The notes under the pieces were generated by a model. That model made no database searches, was not told where the DNA came from, and worked only from the letters and a program-made list of their open reading frames with translations. A stretch of 5,236 nucleotides of DNA, taken from positions 1 to 5,236 of the forward strand of contig JADGPV010000071.1 in the NCBI GenBank assembly GCA_017882245.1. Reading direction: 5' to 3'. Shown here piece by piece: positions 1 through 5,236 of this stretch (positions are counted from its first letter, which is position 1; the number at the start of each line of letters is the position of its first letter). Position numbers and translations under genes: made by a program. The DNA comes from Bacteroidales bacterium. GTDB taxonomy: Bacteria > Bacteroidota > Bacteroidia > Bacteroidales > VadinHA17.

Positions 1-200
1 ATGCCATTAACGCTGCGTTCCCGGTTCTAACCTGTAATTCGTTTGACAAGATCGATCTCAGGGACCAGGACATTCTTGCAGTAAACCTTCTGACCGGCGA
101 AGCAGTCAATGAACGCAACGGTCTGAAAATGACTATAAACCCGTTCTATGACGCACAGTATGAGATATATATGAAGGGCGGACTTCTTGGAAAAGTTTAA
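1..200 (+). CDS. LeuD-like aconitase-family small subunit or domain, 3' end only
   Basis: The gene is cut by the left edge. The reading frame starts at base 3 (bases 1-2 end a split codon) and runs 65 codons to TAA at 198-200. The peptide opens AINAAFPVL, matching the 'RNAINxGLPV' strand of archaeal-type LeuD/HacB swivel domains. It then has a D-x-TGE-type stretch (NLLTGEAVNE) and ends YEIYMKGGLLGKV, resembling the family's usual 'QEIIxAGGLIxYV' tail. It also aligns along its length with the C-terminus of the next gene, so the two are paralogous domains. From the family, this domain completes the active site of 3-isopropylmalate dehydratase, homoaconitase or related [4Fe-4S] hydro-lyases. Whether it is a separate small subunit or the end of another large-small fusion cannot be seen. 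It lies 18 nt upstream of the next gene, so they are probably co-transcribed. The family call is fairly sure; the substrate is unknown. Confidence 0.72.
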   Translation, partial: AINAAFPVLTCNSFDKIDLRDQDILAVNLLTGEAVNERNGLKMTINPFYDAQYEIYMKGGLLGKV

Positions 201-218
201 TCCTCACAATTGTACAAT

Positions 219-1994
219 ATGAAACCACAGACATTTGTTGAAAAGATACTTGGAGCCCCTGAGGGAGCTATTGTCTTCAGAAAACCTGACATAATACTTA
301 CGCACGACAATACCTCAAGCATTTACCAGACTTTTCGTAAGATGGAAGGGCAGAAGGTCTCTGACCCCACTCAGATGCTTGTGGTGCTTGACCATAATGC
401 ACCTCCTTCTGACGCAAAACTGGCAACGCAGTACCAGGACATACGCAATATAGTTACCGAACAGGGAATTATAAAGTTTTATGACTCAGGGTCCGGTATC
501 TGTCACCAGCTGATGTCATACCACGCACGACCGGGAATGATAATTGTCGGATCAGATAGTCATACCTGTACGGCAGGTGCATTTAATGCCCTTGCGGTAG
601 GTATTGACCGTACCGAAGCCGCAGGTATCTGGAAACGGGGAGTGACATGGTTCCTTGTTCCAACTTCAATGAGAATTGATCTCAAGGGTAAACTGCGTCA
701 GGGCGTCAGCGCCAAGGACCTGTCACTGTGGATAATAGGTATGCTTGGCTCCGACGGTGCCAACTACATGTCGATAGAGTTCCACGGAGAGGGAGTCTCA
801 ACCCTGAGCATAAGTGAGAGAATGACGGTTGCTAACCTGGCATCAGAAATGGGTGCGAAGAATGCTGTATTCCCTGCCGATGACGTTCTCCGGAAATTTA
901 CTGGCGAGGCAACGACAGGAGTGTGGGCAGATGAAGATGCTGAATACAACTGCCGCATATCCATTGACCTGTCACAGGTATTTCCGCTTGTTTCCGCCCC
1001 TCACAATGTCGATAACATTAAATCTGTCGCCTCCGTAGCCGGCACCGTGGTGAATGAGGGACTCATCGGCACCTGCACTAACGGCAGGATTGAAGATCTG
1101 AGGGCAGCGGCTGCGATCCTGAAAGGGGAGAAGGTCAAACGGGGGTTTCAGCTCCACATAATTCCGGCCTCCAAAGACATATATCTGCAGGCGATAAGGG
1201 AAGGCATCATTACTGATCTCATAGAAGCAGGGGCAAATATTCTAAGTCCTTCATGCGGAGCATGCCTAGGTACCGGCCAGGGTATTCCGGCAAACGGCCA
1301 TGTGGTTATCTCAACCGCCAACCGCAATTTTCTCGGCAGAATGGGCAATAAGGAAGCTTCGATCTACCTTGCTTCACCTGCAACGGTGGCTGCGTCATCA
1401 ATAACCGGCGTGATCACAGACCCAAGGGTGGCTAAAGGAAATGAGGTATATCCCTTCAATCCTCCCCAGAGCGCCACTAACATCATCAGGGAAGGGGATA
1501 ACAGGAAAGAGGGCAATATCTGGAATTATTCCGATGTTGATAATCTCAACACCGATCAGATGTTTGCTGGCAAGCACACCTATAGCGTTATGAGCTCTGA
1601 CGCTGCTGCCATATTGCCCTTGCTTTTCGCCGACTTCGACCCGTCATTCAGCAAAAATGCAAGGGCTGGAGATATCATCATCGCAGGTGACAATTTCGGT
1701 TGCGGCAGCTCGCGTGAGCACCCCTCAGTAGGACTGGCTCATTTGGGTATCAGGGCTGTGATAATCAAGTCAGTGAATCGCATATTCTATCGTTCATCAA
1801 TAAATCAGGGGCTGCCGCTGATCGTCCACAGGGAGGCTGTTGAAGCGTACAAGCCCGGAGATAAGGTTGACATCGACTTTGATAAAGGATCGCTTACAAT
1901 TGCAGGAAAGCGTTTTACTTTCCAGCCGCTCCCGCCTGAACTGAAACAGATCATTGAGAAGAAGGGACTGGTTAACTGGATGAAGTCTGCATGA
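219..1994 (+). CDS. Fused LeuC-LeuD aconitase/3-isopropylmalate dehydratase family hydro-lyase
   Basis: This 591-aa cytosolic protein joins both halves of an aconitase-superfamily hydro-lyase, which are separate subunits in ordinary LeuC/LeuD. Residues 1 to about 400 form the large [4Fe-4S] part: GSDSHTCT with H115, the cluster ligands C286 (in GTCTNGR), C346 and C349 (PSCGACLG), then STANRNFLGRMG. The 60 and 3 residue ligand spacings equal those of E. coli LeuC. Residues about 440-591 form the swivel domain, with GDNFGCGSSREH at 490-501 carrying the substrate-binding SSRE. No frameshift or missing ligand is seen. The reaction type, reversible dehydration/rehydration of a hydroxy-di- or tricarboxylate, follows from the family. 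The substrate is not resolved: the loop after NTD (444-446) reads QMFAGKHTYSV rather than the IIPARYL-type sequence of LeuD. Isopropylmalate, homoaconitate, aconitate and methylated malates all remain possible. ATG 219 is preferred to the in-frame TTG at 210. No Shine-Dalgarno is visible. It follows a LeuD-like gene by 18 nt. Confidence 0.87.
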   Translation: MKPQTFVEKILGAPEGAIVFRKPDIILTHDNTSSIYQTFRKMEGQKVSDPTQMLVVLDHNAPPSDAKLATQYQDIRNIVTEQGIIKFYDSGSGICHQLMSYHARPGMIIVGSDSHTCTAGAFNALAVGIDRTEAAGIWKRGVTWFLVPTSMRIDLKGKLRQGVSAKDLSLWIIGMLGSDGANYMSIEFHGEGVSTLSISERMTVANLASEMGAKNAVFPADDVLRKFTGEATTGVWADEDAEYNCRISIDLSQVFPLVSAPHNVDNIKSVASVAGTVVNEGLIGTCTNGRIEDLRAAAAILKGEKVKRGFQLHIIPASKDIYLQAIREGIITDLIEAGANILSPSCGACLGTGQGIPANGHVVISTANRNFLGRMGNKEASIYLASPATVAASSITGVITDPRVAKGNEVYPFNPPQSATNIIREGDNRKEGNIWNYSDVDNLNTDQMFAGKHTYSVMSSDAAAILPLLFADFDPSFSKNARAGDIIIAGDNFGCGSSREHPSVGLAHLGIRAVIIKSVNRIFYRSSINQGLPLIVHREAVEAYKPGDKVDIDFDKGSLTIAGKRFTFQPLPPELKQIIEKKGLVNWMKSA

Positions 1995-2018
1995 CCTTCA
2001 TTGCCGCCCTGTATTCTG

Positions 2019-2048
2019 TTGGGAAACGGGAAAATGTGATTATATTTG
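2019..2048 (+). promoter_or_regulatory. Bacteroidota-type promoter for the tRNA-Arg gene
   Basis: TTG at 2019-2021 is followed after 19 bp by TATATTTG at 2041-2048, a full match to the Bacteroidota -7 consensus TAnnTTTG with accepted spacing to a -33 TTG/TTTG element. Transcription would begin a few bases after 2048, leaving a leader of about 10 nt before the mature tRNA 5' end at 2065. The promoter lies in the 70-bp gap after the hydro-lyase gene, so the tRNA can be expressed independently of that operon. The assignment rests on consensus only. Confidence 0.6.
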
Positions 2049-2064
2049 CGGCGGCTTTTTTGCC

Positions 2065-2138
2065 GGTTCCGTAGCTCAGTTGGATAGAGCAACAGCCTTC
2101 TAAGCTGTGGGTCGCGCGTTCGAGTCGCGCCGGAATCA
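2065..2138 (+). tRNA. tRNA-Arg, anticodon UCU
   Basis: A complete cloverleaf can be folded by hand. The acceptor stem GGTTCCG (2065-2071) pairs with CGGAATC (2131-2137), with one G-U pair. The D arm is GCTC/GAGC (2074-2077 with 2087-2090) around AGTTGGATA. The anticodon stem ACAGC/GCTGT (2092-2096 with 2104-2108) holds the loop CTTCTAA, giving anticodon TCT at 2099-2101. The variable loop is GGGTC, and the T arm GCGCG/CGCGC encloses TTCGAGT. The discriminator base is A2138. The 3' CCA is not encoded (the next bases are CA then AA), so it must be added by tRNA nucleotidyltransferase. The tRNA reads AGA, and AGG by wobble. Confidence 0.96.
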
Positions 2139-2165
2139 CAAAGTCCGGACACTGATACCTCCAAC

Positions 2166-2180
2166 TGCTCAATATGAGCA
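2166..2180. repeat. Short perfect inverted repeat between tRNA-Arg and trkH
   Basis: TGCTCA (2166-2171) and TGAGCA (2175-2180) form a 6-bp stem with a 3-nt ATA loop, starting 27 nt after the tRNA. A broken T-rich run (TTGTTTT, 2189-2194) begins about 9 nt further on, too far for a textbook intrinsic terminator. It may help end or process the tRNA transcript, or be an operator for the transporter gene. The same 85-nt gap also holds the 8-bp palindrome GTCCGGAC at 2143-2150. I found no TAnnTTTG box for trkH here, so read-through from the tRNA promoter is possible. Confidence 0.3.
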
Positions 2181-2223
2181 TAGAACATTGTTTTGATTAT
2201 TCTACTATGGGTTTCACAGGGAT

Positions 2224-3669
2224 ATGATTACCATCAACACAAGGTCGATACTAAAGATTGTCGGACTGATTCTGATAATCTCCTCATTCTCTTTTCTTCT
2301 TTGTATCCCTGTTGCTCTTATTTACTCGGAACGTGTAAGACCATTTTTTTTGGCTTCCATCACAGCCCTGATCCCCGGACTTATGCTCTATTTCTTCGTC
2401 CGCAGCCAGCTGCATGAAAAAGTGACTACAAAGGAAGGCTACCTGAGCGTTACTATCGGATGGCTGGCACTCATTCTTTCAGGAACATTACCGTACGTCT
2501 TCAGCGGTGAAATAAAAGGATTCCTTAATATTCTCTTCGAGACCTTTTCAGGATACACGACAACAGGTTCGTCAATATTACGGGAAGTTGAATCATTGAC
2601 CAAATCACTTCTTTTCTGGCGTAGCCTTACATGCTGGATTGGAGGTATTGGCATAATACTTCTGGTGGTAATCATTCTGCCGACGCTCAGAGTAGGCGGA
2701 TATAATCTTTTCTCGCTGGAGTCATCTTTGAAGGAAAAACTAATGCCGAGGACCAAGTCCATAGCTTACACAGTTCTTTTAATATATCTTGGTATAACCG
2801 CTACTGAAACAACACTTTTGACTGCTGGAGGAATGGATCTTTTTGACAGTATTTGTCATTCATTCACCACAGTTGCAACAGCAGGCTTCTCAACCAAAAA
2901 CACCTCCCTTGCAGGGTATTCTCCATATATTCAATATGTTTCAGGGATATTCATGTTTCTTTCTGCCACAAGCTATGTGGTTTACTATCATCTGGTAAAG
3001 AGAAATTTCAGGAAGCTGGCATCATATGAAGAATTATGGTTTTATATATTTTTCACAACCACAGCTGTTGTCTTTGTAACTTTTATTCTTTATACTGGAA
3101 CTGAGAGAACCTTTGAGGAATCATTCCGGCACGCCATGTACCAGGTTATTTCTCAGATCTCCTGCACCGGGTTAGCCACCAATGATTATACTGTCTGGCC
3201 CATGACCGCTATGTTCTGCATGTTCCTCCTGATGTTTGCAGGTGGAATGACCGGTTCAACGACCGGTGGGATCAAAATGGCACGCCATCTGATCTCACTA
3301 AAAAACCTTAGGAGCGTATTTACCAGGCTGCTTCATCCCAACGCAGTGGTGCCTGTCACCCTTAATGGAAAGATAATTCCTGAAAGTGCCAAAGACCTGA
3401 TGACAATGTTTATACAACTGTACCTGATCATCTTTGTCATAGGCACACTTATAATGGTTGTATCGGGCATCCCGATCCTGGAATCAGCAGGGGCCGCCGG
3501 AACATCAATGGCTGGAATTGGTCCTGGTCTCGGCGCTTCAGGAAATATGAGCAATTTCGCTCATTTTAACGCCATAGGAAAAATAACTATGTTCACACTG
3601 ATGTTTCTGGGGCGCCTTGAACTGATAGTCGTCATAGCCCTTTTTACCAGGTCTTTCTGGAAGAATTAG
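2224..3669 (+). CDS. trkH: TrkH-family potassium uptake membrane subunit
   Basis: This 481-aa inner-membrane protein is the pore-forming subunit of a Trk/Ktr-type K+ uptake system. It shows the fourfold membrane-pore-membrane plan with four filter segments: TTTGSS (G115), ATAGFST (G221), SCTGLAT (G316) and GIGPGLG (G433). The segment GGMTGSTTGGIKMAR (from about residue 340) matches the conserved intramembrane-loop region of the third repeat, and FLGRLEL near the C-terminus carries the conserved arginine (R464). Hydrophobic helices cover nearly the whole length, and 481 aa is normal for TrkH. From the family, it should work with a cytosolic RCK-domain regulator (TrkA/KtrA) that binds nucleotide; none is encoded in this window, so it may be elsewhere. 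ATG 2224 has a weak AGGG (2217-2220... just upstream) as possible ribosome-binding site. It stands alone between the tRNA and the csp gene. TrkH versus the related KtrB is not fully separable by eye, but length and the GPGLG filter favour TrkH. Confidence 0.93.
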   Translation: MITINTRSILKIVGLILIISSFSFLLCIPVALIYSERVRPFFLASITALIPGLMLYFFVRSQLHEKVTTKEGYLSVTIGWLALILSGTLPYVFSGEIKGFLNILFETFSGYTTTGSSILREVESLTKSLLFWRSLTCWIGGIGIILLVVIILPTLRVGGYNLFSLESSLKEKLMPRTKSIAYTVLLIYLGITATETTLLTAGGMDLFDSICHSFTTVATAGFSTKNTSLAGYSPYIQYVSGIFMFLSATSYVVYYHLVKRNFRKLASYEELWFYIFFTTTAVVFVTFILYTGTERTFEESFRHAMYQVISQISCTGLATNDYTVWPMTAMFCMFLLMFAGGMTGSTTGGIKMARHLISLKNLRSVFTRLLHPNAVVPVTLNGKIIPESAKDLMTMFIQLYLIIFVIGTLIMVVSGIPILESAGAAGTSMAGIGPGLGASGNMSNFAHFNAIGKITMFTLMFLGRLELIVVIALFTRSFWKN

Positions 3670-3743
3670 CTTTTTTTCTCTATCCTGAAGTATTTTTTTT
3701 AATAATAAATCAATTTAATGGTACATTATTGAAAAATACCAAT

Positions 3744-3751
3744 TACATTTG
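3744..3751 (+). promoter_or_regulatory. Candidate -7 promoter box for the cold-shock gene
   Basis: TACATTTG matches the Bacteroidota TAnnTTTG -7 consensus and ends 22 nt before the csp ATG at 3774. Transcription would start near 3756, giving a leader of under 20 nt. No clear TTG/TTTG -33 element is found at the expected 19-21 bp spacing; the nearest T-rich candidate is around 3714-3721. The surrounding 3670-3773 gap is very AT-rich, which raises the chance of an accidental match, although this box includes the less AT-biased TTTGCG context. Confidence 0.45.
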
Positions 3752-3773
3752 CGCCGTAATTTAAAACAACATC

Positions 3774-3965
3774 ATGAATAAAGGAATTGTTAAATTTTTC
3801 AATGAATCCAAAGGATTTGGATTTATTAAGGACGCCAACTCACCCAAGGAGTATTTTGTACATTCATCAGGTCTCATAGACAGGATCAAAGAGAATGACG
3901 AAGTTACATTTGACCTTCAGGAAGGTAAAAAAGGATTAAATGCCGTTAATGTGAAACTTGCATAG
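3774..3965 (+). CDS. Cold-shock domain protein (CspA family), short form
   Basis: This 63-aa protein is a single cold-shock domain, a five-stranded OB-fold that binds single-stranded RNA and DNA in the cytosol. It opens MNKGIVKFFNESKGFGFI, containing RNP1 (KGFGFI, residues 13-18), followed by RNP2 (YFVHS, 27-31). The aromatic residues F8, F15, F17 and F28 correspond to the nucleic-acid stacking surface known for the family. The protein ends with the EG(K)KG-NAVNVKL pattern of the last strands. The length is a little under E. coli CspA (70 aa) and normal for Bacteroidota members. The role from the family is RNA chaperone, melting secondary structure; whether it is truly cold-induced cannot be told. 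It is a single-gene unit: a -7 box lies 22 nt upstream and a strong intrinsic terminator downstream. No Shine-Dalgarno is evident; the leader before the ATG is A-rich. Confidence 0.95.
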   Translation: MNKGIVKFFNESKGFGFIKDANSPKEYFVHSSGLIDRIKENDEVTFDLQEGKKGLNAVNVKLA

Positions 3966-3998
3966 TTGAAAATATAATGCACATTTAATGACCTTAGA

Positions 3999-4025
3999 TC
4001 CCGCCCAACCAGCGGGACTTTTTTT
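3999..4025 (+). terminator. Rho-independent terminator after the cold-shock gene
   Basis: TCCCGC (3999-4004) pairs perfectly with GCGGGA (4012-4017) around a 7-nt CCAACCA loop, and one base later a run of seven Ts occupies 4019-4025. It lies 33 nt after the csp stop codon and closes that transcription unit, isolating it from the dehydrogenase gene downstream. Confidence 0.9.
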
Positions 4026-4047
4026 GTCATGACATGATCAATTGTCA
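4025..4047. repeat. Cluster of palindromic TGTCA half-sites, possible operator
   Basis: TGTCATGACA at 4025-4034 is a perfect 10-bp palindrome built from two TGTCA half-sites. A third TGTCA lies at 4043-4047, making a TGACA/TGTCA inverted pair with an 8-nt spacer. TGATCA and CAATTG palindromes overlap between them. The cluster sits between the csp terminator and the dehydrogenase start (4070), where an operator would be expected. No regulator is identified, and short AT-biased palindromes can arise by chance. Confidence 0.25.
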
Positions 4048-4069
4048 CCGTTAAATAATAAATTTGAGT

Positions 4070-4867
4070 GTGAGTCTGAAAACGAAATACGGGATTACAG
4101 CCTTGGTTGCAGGGGCTTCTGAAGGGATAGGAGCCGCATTTGCCTCCTGCCTGGCGGCTGAGGGGTTCGATCTCATCCTGATAGCCAGGAGGCCTGAACC
4201 ACTGCAGAAGCTGGCAGACTCCCTGTCTGACAAGTATAAAGTCGGGATCATATGTATGGTTTGCGATCTGTCTGACGAGGGCGCATCAGAACATGTCATC
4301 GCATCACTTGACGGGAAGGAAATTGACATCCTGGTTTATAATGCTGCACTTTCCCATATCGGCTCCTTCATCGAGCACCCGGCAGAAGGCCATAACAAGG
4401 CCGCCCATCTGAACATGATCACCCCGATGAACCTGGTTCACTACTTTGGAGGAAAGATGGTTGAGAAAGGAAGAGGAGCAATCATTCTTATGTCATCAAT
4501 GGCAGGATTACAGGGTAGCGGTTTTCTGGCAACATATGCTGCAACAAAAGCGTTTAACAGAGTATTTGCTGAGAGCCTCTGGTATGAGTGGAAAGATAAA
4601 GGTGTGGATATTATAGCATGTTGTGCCGGTGCAACCGTAACCCCCGGTTATATCCGCTCAAAGCCTGGAAAAGTAAGCCTGATGGCGCCTGCGGCACAAA
4701 AACCTGAAGATGTTGTCAGAGAGTGTTTCAGCAGGCTTGGCCGGAGGCCTTCATTTATATCCGGCCAGGCTAACAGGTTCGCCTCATTTATAATGCAGAG
4801 GCTGCTGCCTCGAATAACGGCTGTAAAAATCATGGGAGACAGCACCAGAAAAATGTACAGGCTGTAA
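4070..4867 (+). CDS. Short-chain dehydrogenase/reductase (classical SDR)
   Basis: This 265-aa NAD(P)-dependent oxidoreductase has a single Rossmann domain. The cofactor motif is AGASEGIG (G15, G19, G21). Arginines R40-R41 after the second strand suggest a preference for NADPH. D66-L67 is the usual adenine-site DL. The catalytic tetrad is complete: N115, S143, Y156 and K160 (YAATK), with the standard 13-residue S-Y spacing. Three motifs deviate slightly: AG for TG in the glycine motif, NAA (91-93) for NAG, and CAGATVT for CPGxVxT. The C-terminal 35 residues are basic and partly hydrophobic (FIMQRLLPR), which might lie against a membrane. The family reduces carbonyls or oxidises alcohols; the substrate here is unknown. 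There is no ATG start: GTG 4070 gives MSLKTKYG and is preferred, while TTG 4064 would add two residues. It converges with the sterol-reductase-like gene, 27 nt apart, with no hairpin between them. Upstream is the csp terminator, so it has its own promoter. Confidence 0.9.
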   Translation: MSLKTKYGITALVAGASEGIGAAFASCLAAEGFDLILIARRPEPLQKLADSLSDKYKVGIICMVCDLSDEGASEHVIASLDGKEIDILVYNAALSHIGSFIEHPAEGHNKAAHLNMITPMNLVHYFGGKMVEKGRGAIILMSSMAGLQGSGFLATYAATKAFNRVFAESLWYEWKDKGVDIIACCAGATVTPGYIRSKPGKVSLMAPAAQKPEDVVRECFSRLGRRPSFISGQANRFASFIMQRLLPRITAVKIMGDSTRKMYRL

Positions 4868-4894
4868 AACGATGCAACTTACGGGCCTGAAAGA

Positions 4895-5236
4895 TCACCA
4901 GAGATGAGGGATTATCTTCCAGGGTACCCTTTTCTTGTATTCATGCCAGAGCTCGCCGTATTTTGCCGAACAACGCCCGTCATCATCATGCTGTCTTGTA
5001 AAGAGAAGCAAGACATAGTAGATCGGGTAAAGCCATGGCCAGATGAGTCCAGGGTAACCGGTACAAAGTATTATTCCCGTGGCCATAAGTATCTCACCCA
5101 GGTAATTAACGTGCCTACTGATACCCCAGAAACCATTCACAAGCAGCCTGTTGTTTCCGTCAGTCAATGCCTGTGGAACTATACCAAGAAATGGCTTTAC
5201 CGGGTCACGCTTGAAGAAATACTTCTGCATGTTGGC
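4895..5236 (-). CDS. ERG4/ERG24 sterol-reductase family membrane protein, C-terminal part
   Basis: The gene is read leftward and cut by the right edge; the 113 visible residues end at TGA (4895-4897). The frame stays open through the edge (Ala-Asn precede the Met whose codon is at 5228-5230), so that Met is internal. The peptide follows the C-terminal signature of Delta14/Delta24-type sterol reductases: ANMQKYFFKRDP (compare 'ANSQKxxFRxDP'), GFWGISRHVNYLGE (residues 35-48; family GWWGxxRHxNYxGD), a hydrophobic stretch about 49-80, then RQHDDDGRC-KYG-W-Y (81-100) and VPWKIIPHLW (family VPYRIIPYxY). In the family these segments build the NADPH pocket of a multi-helix membrane enzyme reducing sterol double bonds. 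Isoprenylcysteine methyltransferase and DUF1295/5-alpha-reductase relatives share the fold, but the tail fits ERG4/ERG24 better. In bacteria the substrate may be a non-sterol isoprenoid or lipid. Its promoter and N-terminus are outside the window. Confidence 0.78.
   Translation of the reverse strand, partial: ANMQKYFFKRDPVKPFLGIVPQALTDGNNRLLVNGFWGISRHVNYLGEILMATGIILCTGYPGLIWPWLYPIYYVLLLFTRQHDDDGRCSAKYGELWHEYKKRVPWKIIPHLW

Noticed and set aside
210..218. TTG at 210 as an upstream start of the fused hydro-lyase.
   Set aside because: It adds only MYN before an ATG at 219 that begins MKPQTF, similar to where family members start; ATG is far more likely.
209..218. Perfect 10-bp palindrome ATTGTACAAT directly before ATG 219.
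   Set aside because: It has no loop or partner element, sits inside an operon, and a few 10-bp palindromes are expected by chance in 5 kb.
1805..2188. Minus-strand open frame of 127 codons across the tRNA and the end of the hydro-lyase gene.
   Set aside because: Its middle (ATRTRDPQLRRLLLYPTEL) is the familiar false translation of the antisense of a tRNA-Arg gene, and its C-terminal part is antisense to a clearly coding region. Not a gene.
2193..2417. Open frame of 74 codons overlapping the start of trkH in another frame.
   Set aside because: It lies within clear TrkH coding sequence, has no family resemblance and has no independent start context.
3671..3700. Two T-runs (3671-3677 and 3693-3700) after trkH as a terminator.
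   Set aside because: No stable GC-rich stem precedes either run; only a 4-bp CCAG/CTGG pairing at 3647-3660 is visible, too weak and too far away. Termination may still occur here by another route.
3717..3744. Hairpin TGGTA/TACCA before the cold-shock gene as a thermosensor or riboswitch.
   Set aside because: The stem is 5 bp with a 13-nt loop, AT-rich, and lies upstream of the likely transcription start, so it would not be in the mRNA.
1..5236. Mobile element, CRISPR array, phage or defence system.
   Set aside because: No transposase, integrase, direct-repeat array, tRNA-adjacent attachment-site duplication or defence-type protein is visible; the genes are metabolic or housekeeping.

Overview
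The window looks like chromosomal DNA from a member of the Bacteroidota. The best evidence is the promoter type. Upstream of the tRNA there is TTG, a 19-bp gap, then TATATTTG, which fits the Bacteroidota sigma factor consensus (TTG/TTTG, 19-21 bp, TAnnTTTG). A second TAnnTTTG box precedes the cold-shock gene. Most starts lack a convincing Shine-Dalgarno sequence, the Csp is short (63 aa), and the tRNA does not encode CCA, all of which fit this phylum. The genus cannot be fixed from the sequence alone.

Layout, left to right. Positions 1-200 hold the 3' end of a LeuD-like (aconitase swivel domain) gene. It is followed 18 nt later by a complete gene (219-1994) that fuses a LeuC-like [4Fe-4S] hydro-lyase domain to its own LeuD-like domain; the two probably form one operon. 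A tRNA-Arg(UCU) with its own promoter lies at 2065-2138. A TrkH-type K+ transporter subunit follows at 2224-3669. A small cold-shock protein (3774-3965) has a -7 box upstream and a clear intrinsic terminator downstream (3999-4025). A short-chain dehydrogenase/reductase (about 4070-4867) faces, tail to tail, a gene on the minus strand (4895-5236) that runs off the right edge. That last fragment carries the C-terminal signature of the ERG4/ERG24 sterol reductase family.

How they fit together. Three parts appear functionally separate: a two-gene hydro-lyase operon of uncertain substrate, housekeeping genes (tRNA, K+ uptake, cold-shock RNA chaperone), and a convergent pair of putative reductases. 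The most interesting points are the tandem aconitase-superfamily genes, where the complete fusion has an atypical substrate-loop sequence, and the sterol-reductase-like membrane protein next to an SDR. I see no phage, insertion sequence, CRISPR array or defence system. All intergenic stretches are under 110 nt.
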